From: Prolixibacteraceae bacterium
GTDB taxonomy: Bacteria; Bacteroidota; Bacteroidia; Bacteroidales; Prolixibacteraceae
Reading direction: 5' to 3'
NCBI GenBank assembly: GCA_028683385.1
Contig: JAQUIJ010000002.1
Location: forward strand, 434,001-498,000
DNA length: 64,000 nucleotides
How positions within the stretch are numbered: the stretch's first letter is position 1; the number at the start of each line of letters is the position of its first letter. A program made the position numbers and the translations under genes. This document shows positions 44,297 to 55,009 of the stretch, in pieces. The notes below the pieces were generated by a model that saw nothing but the letters and a program-made list of their open reading frames with translations, did no database searches and was not told the DNA's origin.

Positions 44297-47200
44297 ATGA
44301 GAAAATCATTTACTCGGCTTTTAAGTCTTGTGATGTTTTTGACGCTTCTTAGTACTGTTTCTATGGCTGCTTTAACTTCGGTTTGGCCATCGGGAGCAAC
44401 GGCTTTGACAAAAACTACAGACAAAATTCTGGTTATTTACCCGGAGGCTGTTCAGGCCAGTACGGGTTCTGTTCGCGTTACCAAAACAGTTGGTGGCGCA
44501 TTGGTGGCTGTATTGCCAGCTACTGACAGCCGTATTTCCTATGCAAAGGGCGATACTGTTGTTATTGATCTAAGTGCAAGCTTACAAGAGTTAACTGACT
44601 ATACAGTTAAACTTGATGCTAATACTTTTAAAACGGTTGCCGATGGTTCTGAACAGCTCACTTATACGTGGTCTTTCAAAACTGGAGATTATACTGCTCC
44701 GACGTTGGTATCTGTAGTCCCAGTTACAGGGACTACCCTTGAGACTTCTCAGACTACTGTGGCGCTTAAAATGACCTTTGAAGATGCATCCTTAGTTCTT
44801 GCAGGAACTGGTAAAGTTGCCATTTACAAAGCTGATGGAAATCTTTGGGATTTTATTTCAGTAACAACTGCTACTTCTGTTAGTCATACTACTGGAACTA
44901 ATCTTTGGGAGTTTACTTTGCCTACAAGCCGCGTTCTGGAAGACAATGTTACATATAATGTAACTATAACTGCCGGAACAGTAACTGATGATGGAAAGCG
45001 TGCTGACCTCTTACCGAATGCTTTTGCTGGTTTAACCAATCGTGCTCTCTGGACATTTACGACTAAAGATTATACGGCTCCTGGGTTTGCTACTGATTAT
45101 CCTAAAATTGGTATTGTTACCAATACTGCTGCCGGTGTTTTGATTAAAACCTTAGAAGCTGGTGTAGCTTATGCTGTTATTAATACCTCTCCCTCTACTC
45201 TTACTCCTGAGGCTATTAAAAATGCTTCTGGTGTTCAATCAGTTGCTATTACTACAGCCGGAACTGAATATGCGATCAATTTTATAACAGGACTTTCACA
45301 AGGAACACAGTATTATATACATGTAGCTACCGAAAATAGTGATGGCGTTTTAAGTCTTCTTGAAGCACAGGTCGCTCCATTTACATCTGAAATTACAGCT
45401 CCAACTTTGGTCGCAGTTAAATATCAAACTGTTGATGGTACTGTTGCTACCGGAACTGTGACTTCGAATGTTGTAACAACTGCCACTGGTACTCTTATTC
45501 CTACTAGTTTTGGTGGTGGTAAAGCAGTTCCTCAGGATGTTAATAATATCGTATTGGATTTTAGCGAGCCCGTTAAAATTGGTGCAGGTAATGTTATTAT
45601 CTATAAAGCTTCAGATAATACTATTTTTTCTACTGTGGCTGCTGCTAGTCTTACTGTTGACGCTACCGATCTTTCGTTGGTCAATGTTCCTGTTTCGGGA
45701 TTACAAAATAATACGAAATATTACATTACTATTCCAAATACGATAGTTCTGGATGTTTACAATAATGCGTACGGTGGTATCTATACTGTTAGCGGAATGC
45801 CATTCCAGACTAATGATATTGTAGCTCCTACATTTACATATACACCTGTTGAAGGCGCTTCAAATCAACTACAAGATGTAAATGTCGTACTTACTTTTAA
45901 TGAGTTGATACGTACTTACGGTACATATTCGTTGACCACAGCAATATCTGTAGAACAACAGAATCCGGAAACCGGCGTTATAAGTACGGTTACATGTGCA
46001 ATTACTTCTTCTGACAATGATGGCAAGTTTACAACAATAACTCTTGATCCGGAATCTTCTTTATTAAGCAGCGCTGTAGTTACTGTAAAAATTGCTCTAA
46101 ATTCATTAGCTGATATTGGCAATAATGTTGTTGATGTGGCTGGACAAGGAATTAATTTCGTTGTTGAAGATAAAGTGGCACCTTTAATTACTTCTTGGTC
46201 GACTTTGGCAGCACCTGCTGATAGTGTGGTCTTAACGTTTAATGAAGCTATTTATTTAGCTGGAGGTGGCACAATTACTGATGCTACACTATCTTCAATA
46301 CTGACGGTTAAGCAAACCGACATTAATGGTGTTAATGTGGCATATACCGCTACAATTGATGCAACGAAGTCGATTATCACGATTATCCCAAGTACTCCAT
46401 GGCTTAGTGAAACCCAATATTATTTTGCGATAAGTTCTTCGCTTCAGGATGCAGCAGGAAATCTTTTCCTCGGCGCTGGTAGAACTTCGACAAGTACAAT
46501 TGCTGATGTTACTTCAGCAACTGTAGATTTGAGTAGTGTGGCTGGTTTAAATATTTTACCTGGTGCTGATGTTTTTTTGAAATTCTATGAAGGATTAGTA
46601 CTTGAACCGCGCGTAAAAATATTTTCTAATAATGTATGGACCGATTATTCTTCTGCTAGTGCTGCTACTGTCGCTACAGCAATGCAAAAGGTTATTGTTC
46701 TGAAAGAAGGTAGTGCAACTGGTCCTGATGTGGCATTTACAGTTACTTCTACTGATAAAGCTTCATTTAAGATTAGTGCAAATTTGGTTGGAAATGCAAC
46801 TTATTATTTAGGGATAGGAGCTTCTACAACTGATGCCTTTGACAATGTTAATGAGGCTAAGTTTGTAACATTTTCTACCATTTTTGATGGGGTTCCTTCT
46901 ATTTTAAGCTTGAGTCCGCTTGATGGAGCTGTTCAGGTAGGCGCCGCTTCTAACTTTGTAATTACATACGATACTCCGGTACTTAAAAAAGCTGGTGGTA
47001 TTGTACCCGGTGATATTTATATCACTGACGGTACGACCTCGGTTCCAGTTACTGATGCTGAAGTTACTATTGTTGGTAGTGTGGTTACTATTAATCCTGA
47101 AGCCGATCTTGCAACCGATAAGAGTTATGATATTGTAATTGACGCTGGTGTATTTACTAATTTAAATAAGGTAACTTCTGTTAGTGGTGCCATTGCTTCA

Positions 47201-50200
47201 GACTCCTGGGATTTCCTAACCAACGATACAAAATTAGGTATTACTGGTTTATCGCCTGACAATATGACCTCTCCAACTATCGATGCTCAACTGGTAATGA
47301 CTTTTAACGAACCTGTTGTTAAAGCTTTAGGTACTTTCAAAATTTGGAATACTGTGACCAATACTTTGGTTGAGAGTATTGATGTGATCTCAAGTCAGGT
47401 TGTTTTAAGTGATGACCAATTGACAGTTACGATTACTCCTTCAGCAAACTTTAGCTACAACACTACTTATTATATTGAAGTAACTCCAGGTGCTTTGAAA
47501 GATGTATATGGTAACGGAAATTTGGAAATCTATGGAACAACTAATTCTGATGATCTTACAAACTGGACGTTTGGTACGCCTAATCCTGCGTTGACTATCG
47601 ATACTGTTTTATCCACACCTGCTTCTGGTTCCGACAAAGTTGCTGCTAACGCTAATATTGTGATTACGTTTAATCGCGAAATCGCTGCTGTTGTTGGAAA
47701 TAATTCTGTGGGTTACTTTGAAGGGACAACTGCGACTACTGCTCAATCTTATATCTTCGGCAGTTCGAATGTAATAATCAGTGGAAAGACTTTAACAATT
47801 ACTCATGCTGATAAATTATTCCCTGCTTTAACTGATATTTATTTGTATTTACCTGCAAATGTAATTCAAGCAGCAAATGATGAAAACATTCGGAATAGTC
47901 TTGTAGATCGTACTCATAATGCTTATTCTTTCAATACTGGTGATGTGAATGCCCCTGTTCCAACATTTACACCTGTGAGCTTCGCAACTAGTCAGGTTTA
48001 TTCTGCTGTTGATTCGAATATTACCATCACATTTGATGAAGATATATTCTTGGCTGGAGGTACACCTGTTTCTAGTGGTGATGTAACTTCTGGTGGTTTA
48101 TTTAGTATTATTCCTGATGGCAGTAGTACTTCTATACCTTTTGTAGGTACAATTTCTGGTCGAACTGTTACGTTGGATCCAACCAGCGACTTAAGCCAGT
48201 TTACTGAGTACACGATTACAGTTAATGCAAACAAGATTAAAGATTCAAACGGGTTATATATTACTTCTGCAATTTCTTCAACTTTTAAAACTGTTGATAT
48301 CTCGGCTCCTGTAATTACTTCGTTTGTTTTGGATGGCGGTAATACGCTGATTTCTGTTCCTCAGATTTCGATAACGGATCCAAATAACAGTAAGTTTTAC
48401 TATTTGCTTCGTGCAACATCGACTGATTTGGCTCCAACTGCTGATGTAATTAAGGCTTCAAATACCTTAGAGGTTGTTGGTAGTGTTGTATCTACTTTTA
48501 ACATTGATTTATTATTGCCATCAACAGAATATCAGTTCTACTATGTTTCTGAAGATTCTTTTGGAAATACTTCTGAAGTTGCTGTGCTTGTCGCTTCAAC
48601 TGATGACACTGTGGCTCCATTGTTGGTTTCGACTTACCCTGCTGTTGGTAGTGTTAATGTTGACGTTCCTTCTACTGGTATTGTTGTAACTTTAACATTC
48701 AATGAAAATGTGGTTAAAGGAACTGGTGTAATTACTGTTCGTGATTATGCAACTCAGGCTGTTTTGGCTGTATTAAACCAAGATGCTCTTGGAGTATTAA
48801 CAGATTTGACAACGTTGAATTTAACTATCCCAGTAAGTGCTGTAACTAGTGCTGCGCAGAAATTTTATGTTGAAATCTCGGCTGGAACAATTGAAGATGC
48901 AGCAGGCAATGATTATGCTGGTGCTTTTGGACAAAATACACTTTCGTATACTACCGAAGACAATTTAGCACCTGCTGTTGATGTGGCTCTTAGTACAATT
49001 GGTACTGATGTCGCTTTGAATTCAACTATTACTGTCGCCTTTACAGAAGATGTTAAAGCTGGAACTGGAAATTTGATTTTGTATACTGGTTCTGTGGTCG
49101 ATGCTGACAATGCGATTCAGGTATTTACTGCTGCTGAAGCTACATTTAGTGGAAATACGGCTACTGTTAAGCCAACTGCAAGCCTGATTAATAGTCAAGC
49201 TTATATAGTAAGTACTGAACTTGGTTTTGCTGTTGACTTGTCGAGTAATGCAAATCCTAATGCTTTAAATACTGGTGTTCAATTTACTGCTACACCTGAT
49301 GTTTTATTATCGGTATCATCTGTTGATCCCGCTGGTGGTGATTTGCCTGTTAATAAATCTACTTTAGTTGATATTACTGTTAAATTTAACGGTAATGTTT
49401 ATCTTACTGTAGCAGGTTATCACAAACCTTTGGCTTTAATGACTCAGGCTGAATTATTGGCACACGTTTCGTTAGTTGATGGTAATGGTACTGTTGTTCC
49501 TATTACTCGAATCGATAAAGATGGTGCTGATGGTATAATAGTTATTCCTGGTACTTTATATGATCAAACAAATTATACCTTAACTATTAGTGGTTTTGAG
49601 AATAGCGCTGGTACGGTAATGACTAGTTATGTTGTCAATTATCTGACTGACGATGCAACTCCTCCTACTATTGTTTTCAGTCCTGCATTCGAAACTTCAG
49701 ATGTTAATCCTGCAACTGCATTAACACTAACTTTTTCTGAAGCTGTTGTTGATGATGCGATTAATCCAAATGCCAGTATTTATTCTTACATTGACAATAC
49801 CAATGTTAGTAACTTTGTTTTCCTAAAGGAAGCTACTGTTGGAGGAGCTGATGTAGAATTTACTGCAACTATTTCAGGAAAAGTAATAACTATCGTTCCT
49901 TCTGCTGCGCTTATTTCTGGAGCTAAATATTATTATGGTCTTAAACGTACGGTTGAAGATTTGTCAGGAGCTGCTATTTTGGCAACCTCACTAGATACGG
50001 ATGGCCATACAATTACAACAGGTATTGAAGAATCGACTTATGTATATTTTACAGCGGCTGATTATACTGTACCTGCATTATTAGATTTAACGACAACAAA
50101 TTTTTCACCATATTTAACTGGAGCATATGCTACTTCTGAAATGTATGTTATTTTCAGTGAAGCTGTGACTGTTTCTACTGGTTCGATTGTTATCCGTCGT

Positions 50201-51679
50201 GAAGATGGTACAATTTTCCAATCGGTATCTGGTACAGGCTTAAGCATTGATGTTGATAATGCAGCAAAACTGAATATCGCGCACAATGATTTTGAACCTT
50301 TCACCAATTATTTTGTAGAAATTGGCGCTTCTGTTGTTGTTGATGCTTCTGGTAATGCTAATGTGAAGTTCTCTGATCCTGCAACTGGATGGTTATTTAC
50401 AACAAACGATACTTATGCGCTTACTGCCTCTGTTACTCCAATGGGAGATAACACACCTCGTATTGTTAATTTGCAGATGATGTTCAACAAGGACGTTATT
50501 TCTGGTGTAGCTAATAAATTCATCGCTGTTTATAAAGCTGATGGTACTGCCGTAAGTCAAATCGCTACTGAAGATTTGGTTGCTAACGAAAGAACAGTTG
50601 TAATTCCTGTAGCTCTTGACGCTAATCAATCGTATTATGCTCGCGTTGAAGCTGGTGCATTTGTAGATGGTTCAGGTAATTTATTTGCTGGCATCATGGA
50701 TAATAGCTGGGTATTCTCAACAGTTGATAATATCGCTCCTCAGGTGGTTTCTTTAGCTCCTGCTGACAATGCTCTTAGTGTTGATGCACAAACATCTGCG
50801 TTTACAATGACTTTTGATCGTGACATAGCTGTGGGTACAGGTGTTATTTCTGTACGTTATGCTGTTGATGGTAAAGTGTTTGAAGATGTTGACGTTACAA
50901 AAGCTGTGGTGAGTGATAAAACTTTAACTTTTAATGTTTCTAAAGTTTTGGATGCTAATACAGCGTTCTATGTTATTGTTCCTGTTGGTGCTATTACGAA
51001 TACAGAAGTTACTAAAGATTCATTTGCTGGTATTTTGAATACTTACACCTGGAACTTTACTACTACTACTGACAAAACAGCTCCTAAGTTGTTAACTTGG
51101 ACTCCTAACGCTACAACTATTACTGACAACCACCCAACTTTAGTCATGACTTTTGACGAAGCTGTTGTTCTTGGTGCTGGTAATGTGAAAATCGTTAAGA
51201 AATCTGATAACGTAATTGCTTTAACTATTCCGGTTACTGCTGCTATGGTTAGCGACAAAACTGTTACTGTATCTTACGTTTACAATGAAACGACTGGTGG
51301 TCTTGACAAAGATACTGACTACTATGTATTAGTAGATGGTGGTATTGTTAAAGATTTAGCTGGAAATGCTTTCGCTGGTGTAACTGCTAGTACTACTTGG
51401 ACTTTCAAAACAGGTGCTGACTGGCAAACTCCAGTTGTTCCTGAAATAAGTGATTCTCAGTTTAAGGTTTATCCAAACCCATTTGTTGATTATGTGACTG
51501 TATCTAACGCTTCTGAACTTTCTAAAGTGGTTGTTTCTAACATCGCTGGACAGATTGTGAAAGAAGTTGTAGCTCCAGAAAGCACAATTCAATTAAACGA
51601 ACTACGCAGTGGAGTTTACTTCATCACTCTTTATCAAGATGGTGCTGTAATCAAAACTGTTAAGATTCTTAAAAGGTAA
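44297..51679 (+). CDS. Giant secreted protein with ~20 SbsA-type Ig-like repeats and T9SS sorting domain
   Basis: 2460 residues. A signal peptide (about 1-24, ...LSTVSMAA) is followed by roughly 20 copies of a ~115-residue bacterial Ig-like (SbsA) module. Each opens near (D)xxAPTLVSxxP, continues into VxLTFNExV...GTGxIxI and ends in YxVxIxxGxxxDxxGNxF...WxFxT. The last ~75 residues form a T9SS type A sorting domain (FKVYPNPFVDYVTV...LRSGVYFITL...VKILKR), so export across the outer membrane and anchoring or release at the surface are expected. No catalytic domain is visible, so an adhesin or structural stalk is likely. It has its own promoter region and terminator. The frame is intact throughout. 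Confidence 0.93.
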   Translation: MRKSFTRLLSLVMFLTLLSTVSMAALTSVWPSGATALTKTTDKILVIYPEAVQASTGSVRVTKTVGGALVAVLPATDSRISYAKGDTVVIDLSASLQELTDYTVKLDANTFKTVADGSEQLTYTWSFKTGDYTAPTLVSVVPVTGTTLETSQTTVALKMTFEDASLVLAGTGKVAIYKADGNLWDFISVTTATSVSHTTGTNLWEFTLPTSRVLEDNVTYNVTITAGTVTDDGKRADLLPNAFAGLTNRALWTFTTKDYTAPGFATDYPKIGIVTNTAAGVLIKTLEAGVAYAVINTSPSTLTPEAIKNASGVQSVAITTAGTEYAINFITGLSQGTQYYIHVATENSDGVLSLLEAQVAPFTSEITAPTLVAVKYQTVDGTVATGTVTSNVVTTATGTLIPTSFGGGKAVPQDVNNIVLDFSEPVKIGAGNVIIYKASDNTIFSTVAAASLTVDATDLSLVNVPVSGLQNNTKYYITIPNTIVLDVYNNAYGGIYTVSGMPFQTNDIVAPTFTYTPVEGASNQLQDVNVVLTFNELIRTYGTYSLTTAISVEQQNPETGVISTVTCAITSSDNDGKFTTITLDPESSLLSSAVVTVKIALNSLADIGNNVVDVAGQGINFVVEDKVAPLITSWSTLAAPADSVVLTFNEAIYLAGGGTITDATLSSILTVKQTDINGVNVAYTATIDATKSIITIIPSTPWLSETQYYFAISSSLQDAAGNLFLGAGRTSTSTIADVTSATVDLSSVAGLNILPGADVFLKFYEGLVLEPRVKIFSNNVWTDYSSASAATVATAMQKVIVLKEGSATGPDVAFTVTSTDKASFKISANLVGNATYYLGIGASTTDAFDNVNEAKFVTFSTIFDGVPSILSLSPLDGAVQVGAASNFVITYDTPVLKKAGGIVPGDIYITDGTTSVPVTDAEVTIVGSVVTINPEADLATDKSYDIVIDAGVFTNLNKVTSVSGAIASDSWDFLTNDTKLGITGLSPDNMTSPTIDAQLVMTFNEPVVKALGTFKIWNTVTNTLVESIDVISSQVVLSDDQLTVTITPSANFSYNTTYYIEVTPGALKDVYGNGNLEIYGTTNSDDLTNWTFGTPNPALTIDTVLSTPASGSDKVAANANIVITFNREIAAVVGNNSVGYFEGTTATTAQSYIFGSSNVIISGKTLTITHADKLFPALTDIYLYLPANVIQAANDENIRNSLVDRTHNAYSFNTGDVNAPVPTFTPVSFATSQVYSAVDSNITITFDEDIFLAGGTPVSSGDVTSGGLFSIIPDGSSTSIPFVGTISGRTVTLDPTSDLSQFTEYTITVNANKIKDSNGLYITSAISSTFKTVDISAPVITSFVLDGGNTLISVPQISITDPNNSKFYYLLRATSTDLAPTADVIKASNTLEVVGSVVSTFNIDLLLPSTEYQFYYVSEDSFGNTSEVAVLVASTDDTVAPLLVSTYPAVGSVNVDVPSTGIVVTLTFNENVVKGTGVITVRDYATQAVLAVLNQDALGVLTDLTTLNLTIPVSAVTSAAQKFYVEISAGTIEDAAGNDYAGAFGQNTLSYTTEDNLAPAVDVALSTIGTDVALNSTITVAFTEDVKAGTGNLILYTGSVVDADNAIQVFTAAEATFSGNTATVKPTASLINSQAYIVSTELGFAVDLSSNANPNALNTGVQFTATPDVLLSVSSVDPAGGDLPVNKSTLVDITVKFNGNVYLTVAGYHKPLALMTQAELLAHVSLVDGNGTVVPITRIDKDGADGIIVIPGTLYDQTNYTLTISGFENSAGTVMTSYVVNYLTDDATPPTIVFSPAFETSDVNPATALTLTFSEAVVDDAINPNASIYSYIDNTNVSNFVFLKEATVGGADVEFTATISGKVITIVPSAALISGAKYYYGLKRTVEDLSGAAILATSLDTDGHTITTGIEESTYVYFTAADYTVPALLDLTTTNFSPYLTGAYATSEMYVIFSEAVTVSTGSIVIRREDGTIFQSVSGTGLSIDVDNAAKLNIAHNDFEPFTNYFVEIGASVVVDASGNANVKFSDPATGWLFTTNDTYALTASVTPMGDNTPRIVNLQMMFNKDVISGVANKFIAVYKADGTAVSQIATEDLVANERTVVIPVALDANQSYYARVEAGAFVDGSGNLFAGIMDNSWVFSTVDNIAPQVVSLAPADNALSVDAQTSAFTMTFDRDIAVGTGVISVRYAVDGKVFEDVDVTKAVVSDKTLTFNVSKVLDANTAFYVIVPVGAITNTEVTKDSFAGILNTYTWNFTTTTDKTAPKLLTWTPNATTITDNHPTLVMTFDEAVVLGAGNVKIVKKSDNVIALTIPVTAAMVSDKTVTVSYVYNETTGGLDKDTDYYVLVDGGIVKDLAGNAFAGVTASTTWTFKTGADWQTPVVPEISDSQFKVYPNPFVDYVTVSNASELSKVVVSNIAGQIVKEVVAPESTIQLNELRSGVYFITLYQDGAVIKTVKILKR

Positions 51680-51697
51680 TGCCGAATTGATTGATTT

Positions 51698-51728
51698 AAA
51701 AAGGGAAGCTTGCGGGCTTCCCTTTTTT
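51698..51728 (+). terminator. Terminator of the Ig-repeat protein gene
   Basis: The 12-bp stem aaaaagggaagc/gcttcccttttt with a 6-base loop ends in a T run. Confidence 0.9.
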
Positions 51729-51748
51729 ATTTATAGATACTCTTAGAT

Positions 51749-52492
51749 ATGGAATTTTTAAAATCACATCGTACGATCAGAAAGTACAAACCAACTGCTG
51801 TTGCTGAAGATATTCTTAATGATATTTTGGAATCTGGCATTCGCTCGTCGAATACCGGGAATATGCAGCTTTATAGCATCATTGTTACAAGAAATACTGA
51901 CAAGAAAGAAGATCTGGCTCCGTTTCACTTTAACCAACCGATGGTGAAGGAAGCCCCTTTGATTCTGACTATTTGTTTCGATGTTAACCGATTTAAAACA
52001 TGGTGTCAGGCAAATGTTGCCAAGGTGGATTTTACTAGTCTATTATGGCTTTTAAATGGCACTATTGATTCTTCAATTCTGGCTCAAAATATTTGTGTGG
52101 CTGCTGAAAGCTACGGATTAGGTATTTGTTATCTGGGAACTACATTATACAATGCCACTGAAATTAGTAAAGTTCTCCATTTGCCAGAAGGAGTTATTCC
52201 TATTACAACTTTAACGATGGGTTATCCTGAGGTTGTTCCTGAATTAACTGATCGTTTACCCTTGGATTCTGTTGTACACTATGAACAGTATCAGAATTAT
52301 TCGGTAGAGACGATCAGGGAGATGTATGAGTTTAAAGAGAATTTGGAATCTTCGAAGAAATTTGTTGAGGAGAATGGAAGGGAAAACCTGGCTCAGGTTT
52401 ATACTGATGTTCGATATAAAAGTGCTGACAGTAAGTTTTTCTCTCAGAAGTTGCTGAAAATGCTGACAGAGCAAGGATTTGTTTTTGAATAG
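51749..52492 (+). CDS. Nitroreductase family protein
   Basis: 247 residues of the FMN-dependent NfsA-like nitroreductase group. It starts with the FMN-binding block FLKSHRTIRKYKPTAV, then SSNTGNMQLYS, and has the middle signature AAESYGLGICYLGT and TMGYPEVVPE. It reduces nitro compounds, quinones or flavins with NAD(P)H; the natural substrate is unknown. Single gene downstream of the giant protein, convergent with the LytTR regulator 12 bases away. Confidence 0.88.
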   Translation: MEFLKSHRTIRKYKPTAVAEDILNDILESGIRSSNTGNMQLYSIIVTRNTDKKEDLAPFHFNQPMVKEAPLILTICFDVNRFKTWCQANVAKVDFTSLLWLLNGTIDSSILAQNICVAAESYGLGICYLGTTLYNATEISKVLHLPEGVIPITTLTMGYPEVVPELTDRLPLDSVVHYEQYQNYSVETIREMYEFKENLESSKKFVEENGRENLAQVYTDVRYKSADSKFFSQKLLKMLTEQGFVFE

Positions 52493-52504
52493 CTTTTCTG
52501 ACCT

Positions 52505-53209
52505 TTATATTGAGATGTTACTAATCTTTGAAAAGAAATCTGTTCTGTAATTGCTACCTATTGTAAGTTTTACGCTTGGTAACTCAACCATATTTCCTTC
52601 GATAGCAATTATCTTCATCCGATTTATGATGTGCGATTTATGTATCCTGTAGAAATCACTTGCTGGAAGTAGTTCTTCCATCTTCTTCATCGAAAGATTC
52701 GTAACCAAATGTGACTTTTCAGTATAAATTTTGATGTAATCGCCCAAGCCTTCAATGTATAGTATTTCGCTGAACTTAACCTGATACGTTTTTTTGTTTG
52801 ATTTTATAAATACGGATTCAGCTTTTTCTTCGGGTGTTGTTTTTTTTGTCAATTGAAACTGGTACTCTGCTTTTTGAAATGCTTTTAGAAAACGGGCGAA
52901 TGAGAAAGGCTTTACCAGGTAATCTAATACGTTTAATTCATATCCTTCCATGGCATATTCGCTGTAGGCAGTGGTTAATATGACTAATGGAGGTTTCTTC
53001 AGCATTTTTAAGAATTCAATGCCTGACAGTTTGGGCATGTTTATGTCCAAAAAAATCAAATCAATAGTTTGTTTTTCAATGATTTCTATGGCATCTACTG
53101 CATTCTTGCAAAATCCTACGACTTCAATCGATTTGATATCTTCCGTATATTTCCGGAGAACATTCTGGGCTAACGGCTCGTCGTCAATAATTAATGTTTT
53201 TAAGATCAT
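52505..53209 (-). CDS. LytTR family response regulator
   Basis: 234 residues. The receiver domain has IIDDEPLA and DLIFLDINMP with Asp55 as the phosphate acceptor, then TTAYSEYAMEGY and VLDYLVKPF. The C-terminal LytTR DNA-binding domain shows LYIEGLGDYIKIYTEK and FYRIHKSHIINRMKI. It lies 16 bases downstream of the histidine kinase and is its probable partner. Target genes are not evident. Confidence 0.95.
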   Translation of the reverse strand: MILKTLIIDDEPLAQNVLRKYTEDIKSIEVVGFCKNAVDAIEIIEKQTIDLIFLDINMPKLSGIEFLKMLKKPPLVILTTAYSEYAMEGYELNVLDYLVKPFSFARFLKAFQKAEYQFQLTKKTTPEEKAESVFIKSNKKTYQVKFSEILYIEGLGDYIKIYTEKSHLVTNLSMKKMEELLPASDFYRIHKSHIINRMKIIAIEGNMVELPSVKLTIGSNYRTDFFSKISNISI

Positions 53210-53225
53210 TTAATGCCCTTTTTGA

Positions 53226-54272
53226 TCATTGTTTAAGTTGAACTTCAAGTAGTATTGAAAACGTATTGTCTGTTCTGATTACTTCATATTTGTATTCGTT
53301 GGGCAAATATAAATATTCAAGTCTGCGTTCTATGTTTTTAAGCCCAATTCCAGAGCTTTTACTCGTTTTGCTTAGTTGTGTGCAGTCAAAGTTGTTCTCA
53401 ATCTTAAATCGCATCGTATTCTGCTGAAAATAAATGAATACATGAATGTACGGTAACGGAGCAGGATTTCTTAATCCATGTTTGAAGGCATTATCAATAA
53501 ACGGTTCGAAAATTAAAGGAATAACCTTTCTATCCGGAACATCACCTTCAATTGAGTATTGAATTTCAATTTCATTGTTTAATCTGATCTTTTGCAATTC
53601 GATGAAATTACTCAGAAAACTCAGTTCATCTTTTACGGGTATAAAGTTTTCCCTGGATTCGTACAGTACATGGCGCATTAAATCTGATAGTTTCAGTATA
53701 ATTTCTGGTGTTCGTGGTGAATTTATTAGCGACAATGAATAGATGTTGTTCAGACTGTTGAATAGAAAGTGTGGATTTAATTGTGATTTTAGGGTATTTA
53801 ATTCTGCCTCAAGTTTTTCACGCTCTATTTGCGTGATTTTCAGTTTTATTTCCTGAAGCTTTAACCAATCCTTAATGAATTTAAACAGTGAGGTTATTCC
53901 AACATAAAACAAGGCCGTAAAGAAATGTGAAGAAAACATATTCCTAAACTGATCTGAAAAACTCCTTGTTTTTAGTAGGTAAGCGAAAATTAATTGTATT
54001 AAAATTGCTGAAATTGAAAGTAAAATTATTAACCAGAAGGTATAGAATATGTAGTTTTTATTCTTAAGAAACTTCGGAATTAAGAGATACAAATTGAAAT
54101 AAACGGCCAAGGCAAAGCCAATATTTGGAATTATAGCACGCAGGAAAAGATCGGTATTCAGGGTTAGTTTGTGATCGGATGCAACATAAAAAGCTGAGAT
54201 TGCAAAAATGATGCTGCAAATCCAGAATAATAGATGACTATAGATTTTAAATTTATCGTATCTGTTTACCAT
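53226..54272 (-). CDS. LytS/YehU-type sensor histidine kinase
   Basis: 348 residues. Four N-terminal membrane helices (about 12-135) are followed by a coiled coil and the His-kinase domain of the LytS group: SQLNPHFLFNSLNNIYSLS with the phosphorylated His, FIDNAFKHG (N box) and SSGIGLKNIERRLEYLY. It has no periplasmic sensory domain of note, so it may sense a membrane signal. It forms a two-component pair with the downstream LytTR regulator, and starts eight bases after the glycosyltransferase gene ends. Confidence 0.93.
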   Translation of the reverse strand: MVNRYDKFKIYSHLLFWICSIIFAISAFYVASDHKLTLNTDLFLRAIIPNIGFALAVYFNLYLLIPKFLKNKNYIFYTFWLIILLSISAILIQLIFAYLLKTRSFSDQFRNMFSSHFFTALFYVGITSLFKFIKDWLKLQEIKLKITQIEREKLEAELNTLKSQLNPHFLFNSLNNIYSLSLINSPRTPEIILKLSDLMRHVLYESRENFIPVKDELSFLSNFIELQKIRLNNEIEIQYSIEGDVPDRKVIPLIFEPFIDNAFKHGLRNPAPLPYIHVFIYFQQNTMRFKIENNFDCTQLSKTSKSSGIGLKNIERRLEYLYLPNEYKYEVIRTDNTFSILLEVQLKQ

Positions 54273-54280
54273 TGAAATCT

Positions 54281-54991
54281 TTAGATTCGGTCGAGGCGTT
54301 TGATCAGTTTTTGATAATAGTATTTGATAGGATTTTTATATTTTAATTGTTTCCAGGGCCTACTGCTATGCGGTTTGTGCAAAACTCCTTCGTTGACAAG
54401 GAGGTAATTGTTTAATCCCAATTGAAGTGATTTGTGCGATATTGAAACATCGTACCAATGTTTTTCGGTTGACAGTGTTTTGAAATCGTACTTCTTCAGT
54501 AATTCGTTGGTAATTAAAGTGCAACAAAAACTTAAACTATGCCTTGTTTTAGCGATCTCTTTTCTCGTTCTTTTGAAATTCAGGTATGGAAAATTAATTT
54601 TTCCTTCGCTATCTCTGGTTACCGACCCAACCATGCCACACTCCGGAAGCTCCTTCGATTGCCTGACTAATTCGCTTAAGGTATTGTTTTGTACTTCTAC
54701 GTCAGACTCGACGATAATGAGTGGAAGATTGAGTTTTAATGCTTTTTCTTGTGCCAGTTGGAGAACAAGTCGATAGTTTGGCGATGGCGTATTGGTTATT
54801 TCGGCAAGATTAATCAGTTCAAAATTGTATTGAACGCTTAGTGATTTGAGATTATTTGTTGTTTCCTCCGTACTAAAATCGTTGAAAATACAATAAAGAA
54901 AATTACCAGTCGAGCTTTTGATGGATTCAATGGTTTCAGTCGTTGTTTTCAACGAATCTTTTACCGGAGTTATAACTAATGCTTCGTACAT
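54281..54991 (-). CDS. Family 2-like glycosyltransferase
   Basis: 236 residues with a GT-A fold start (YEALVITPVKDSLKTTTETI), and the acidic motif VESDVEVQ near residue 91 in place of DxD. The late block HWYDVSISHKSLQLGLNNY fits the acceptor side. The substrate is unknown. It is 18 bases after the Ldh gene and 8 bases before the kinase gene, so these genes may be one transcript of mixed function. Confidence 0.75.
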   Translation of the reverse strand: MYEALVITPVKDSLKTTTETIESIKSSTGNFLYCIFNDFSTEETTNNLKSLSVQYNFELINLAEITNTPSPNYRLVLQLAQEKALKLNLPLIIVESDVEVQNNTLSELVRQSKELPECGMVGSVTRDSEGKINFPYLNFKRTRKEIAKTRHSLSFCCTLITNELLKKYDFKTLSTEKHWYDVSISHKSLQLGLNNYLLVNEGVLHKPHSSRPWKQLKYKNPIKYYYQKLIKRLDRI

Positions 54992-55009
54992 AGAAGTTTT
55001 GTCTTTGAT

